The position numbers and the translations under genes are program-made. Below are positions 4,784 through 5,077 of a DNA stretch of 5,077 nucleotides, piece after piece. Source of the stretch: Thermoplasmata archaeon (GTDB lineage Archaea; Thermoplasmatota; Thermoplasmata; Thermoplasmatales; Thermoplasmataceae); NCBI GenBank assembly GCA_021835265.1, contig JAKBQK010000271.1, positions 1 to 5,077 of the forward strand, read 5' to 3'. The notes under the pieces were generated by a model. The model searched no databases and was not told where the DNA came from. It worked only from the letters and a program-made list of their open reading frames with translations. How positions within the stretch are numbered: the first letter of the stretch is position 1; each line of letters starts with the position of its first letter.

Positions 4784-5077
4784 TCACTCATCATAGACCA
4801 CATTCCCTTCAGCTATGACTCTCACAGGGTGTGATGTCATTGAAAAGGGATCCTCATTCCATAAAACCATTGAGGGTAGAAAGCCTGGTTTGATGCTTCC
4901 AAGATTACTAACTCCGAGAATTTCGGCAGCCTCAGAAGTAAGTTTTGAAATAGCTTCTGCCTTTTCCATACCAAATCTCAGGAAATGTCTCATGGTCAGG
5001 AAAATATTTCGCTGGAGAATTACAGGATGATCGCTCATCATTGAAAATTTAGCCCCTGACTTCATCAAAAATTTCTA
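4784..5077 (-). pseudogene. Amidohydrolase (imidazolonepropionase-like, COG1228 type), C-terminal part, disrupted
   Basis: The visible protein is the C-terminal end of a metal-dependent amidohydrolase. KSGAKFSMMSDHPVI carries the Asp at the end of the last barrel strand that serves as metal ligand and catalytic base. ISKLTSEAAEILGV and the GSIKPG turn match the typical T-x-x-A-x-x-LG-x(n)-GSI-x-PG stretch, and VLWNEDPF with VIAEGNVVYDE matches the closing beta-sandwich strands. The frame has a TAG at 5077-5075, so only about 96 residues are open; these proteins are usually about 380-430 residues, with the HxH metal site in the missing part. One fewer T in the T5 run (5071-5067) would read EILMKSG, which fits the family better than the stop-KFLMKSG seen. 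The usual GK-x-AD after GSIxPG is replaced by GFLPSM, another sign of decay. A TTG at 5068 could open a 94-residue ORF, but that would lack a full active site. Confidence 0.6.

Noticed and set aside
4815..5030. 71-codon plus-strand open frame
   Set aside because: Antisense to the recognisable amidohydrolase C-terminus.
5075..5077. TAG read as pyrrolysine in the amidohydrolase
   Set aside because: Pyrrolysine use is known in Methanomassiliicoccales, but nothing else here points to that order, and the frameshift explanation gives a better family match.

Overview
The window is AT-rich DNA that looks archaeal, most likely from the Thermoplasmatales (Thermoplasma/Picrophilus/Ferroplasma/Cuniculiplasma type). 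The best evidence is a two-gene minus-strand operon that reads as two consecutive enzymes of the mevalonate-3-phosphate route, known from Thermoplasma acidophilum and Picrophilus: a P-loop kinase of the 2-phosphoglycerate-kinase-like family (mevalonate-3-phosphate 5-kinase type) and a GHMP-fold decarboxylase (mevalonate 3,5-bisphosphate decarboxylase type). Shine-Dalgarno sites of the GAGGTGA kind, TATA-like boxes, T-tract ends and frequent TTG/GTG starts also fit this group.

Layout. 1-477 (+) is the 3' part of a multi-pass membrane protein gene that begins before the window. It converges with the operon at only 6 bp. 484-1590 (-) is the decarboxylase and 1591-2226 (-) the kinase; the two abut with no gap and share a TATA-like promoter near 2277-2290. 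2227-2649 has no long gene, only the operon promoter, an inverted repeat and one possible 23-codon ORF. 2650-2841 (+) encodes a small zinc-ribbon protein. 2842-3270 is non-coding as far as can be seen, with small hairpins and a 12-bp palindrome. 3271-3819 (+) encodes an unrecognised 182-residue protein, probably translated from a leaderless mRNA.

3820-4780 holds no convincing intact long gene. It has a compact candidate transcription unit (TATA box, ATG about 25 bp later, 25 codons, then a strong T-tract at 3976-3988). After that comes a stretch that looks like decayed coding sequence, spread over several plus-strand frames and broken by stops, ending at 4715. 4784-5077 (-) is the C-terminal part of an amidohydrolase, interrupted by an in-frame stop (or frameshift) right at the window edge.

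How the genes work together. The kinase would convert mevalonate 3-phosphate to mevalonate 3,5-bisphosphate. The decarboxylase would convert that to isopentenyl phosphate, which isopentenyl phosphate kinase (not in this window) turns into IPP for archaeal ether lipids. No functional link between this operon and the other genes is visible. I found no CRISPR array, rRNA, tRNA or intact insertion sequence.
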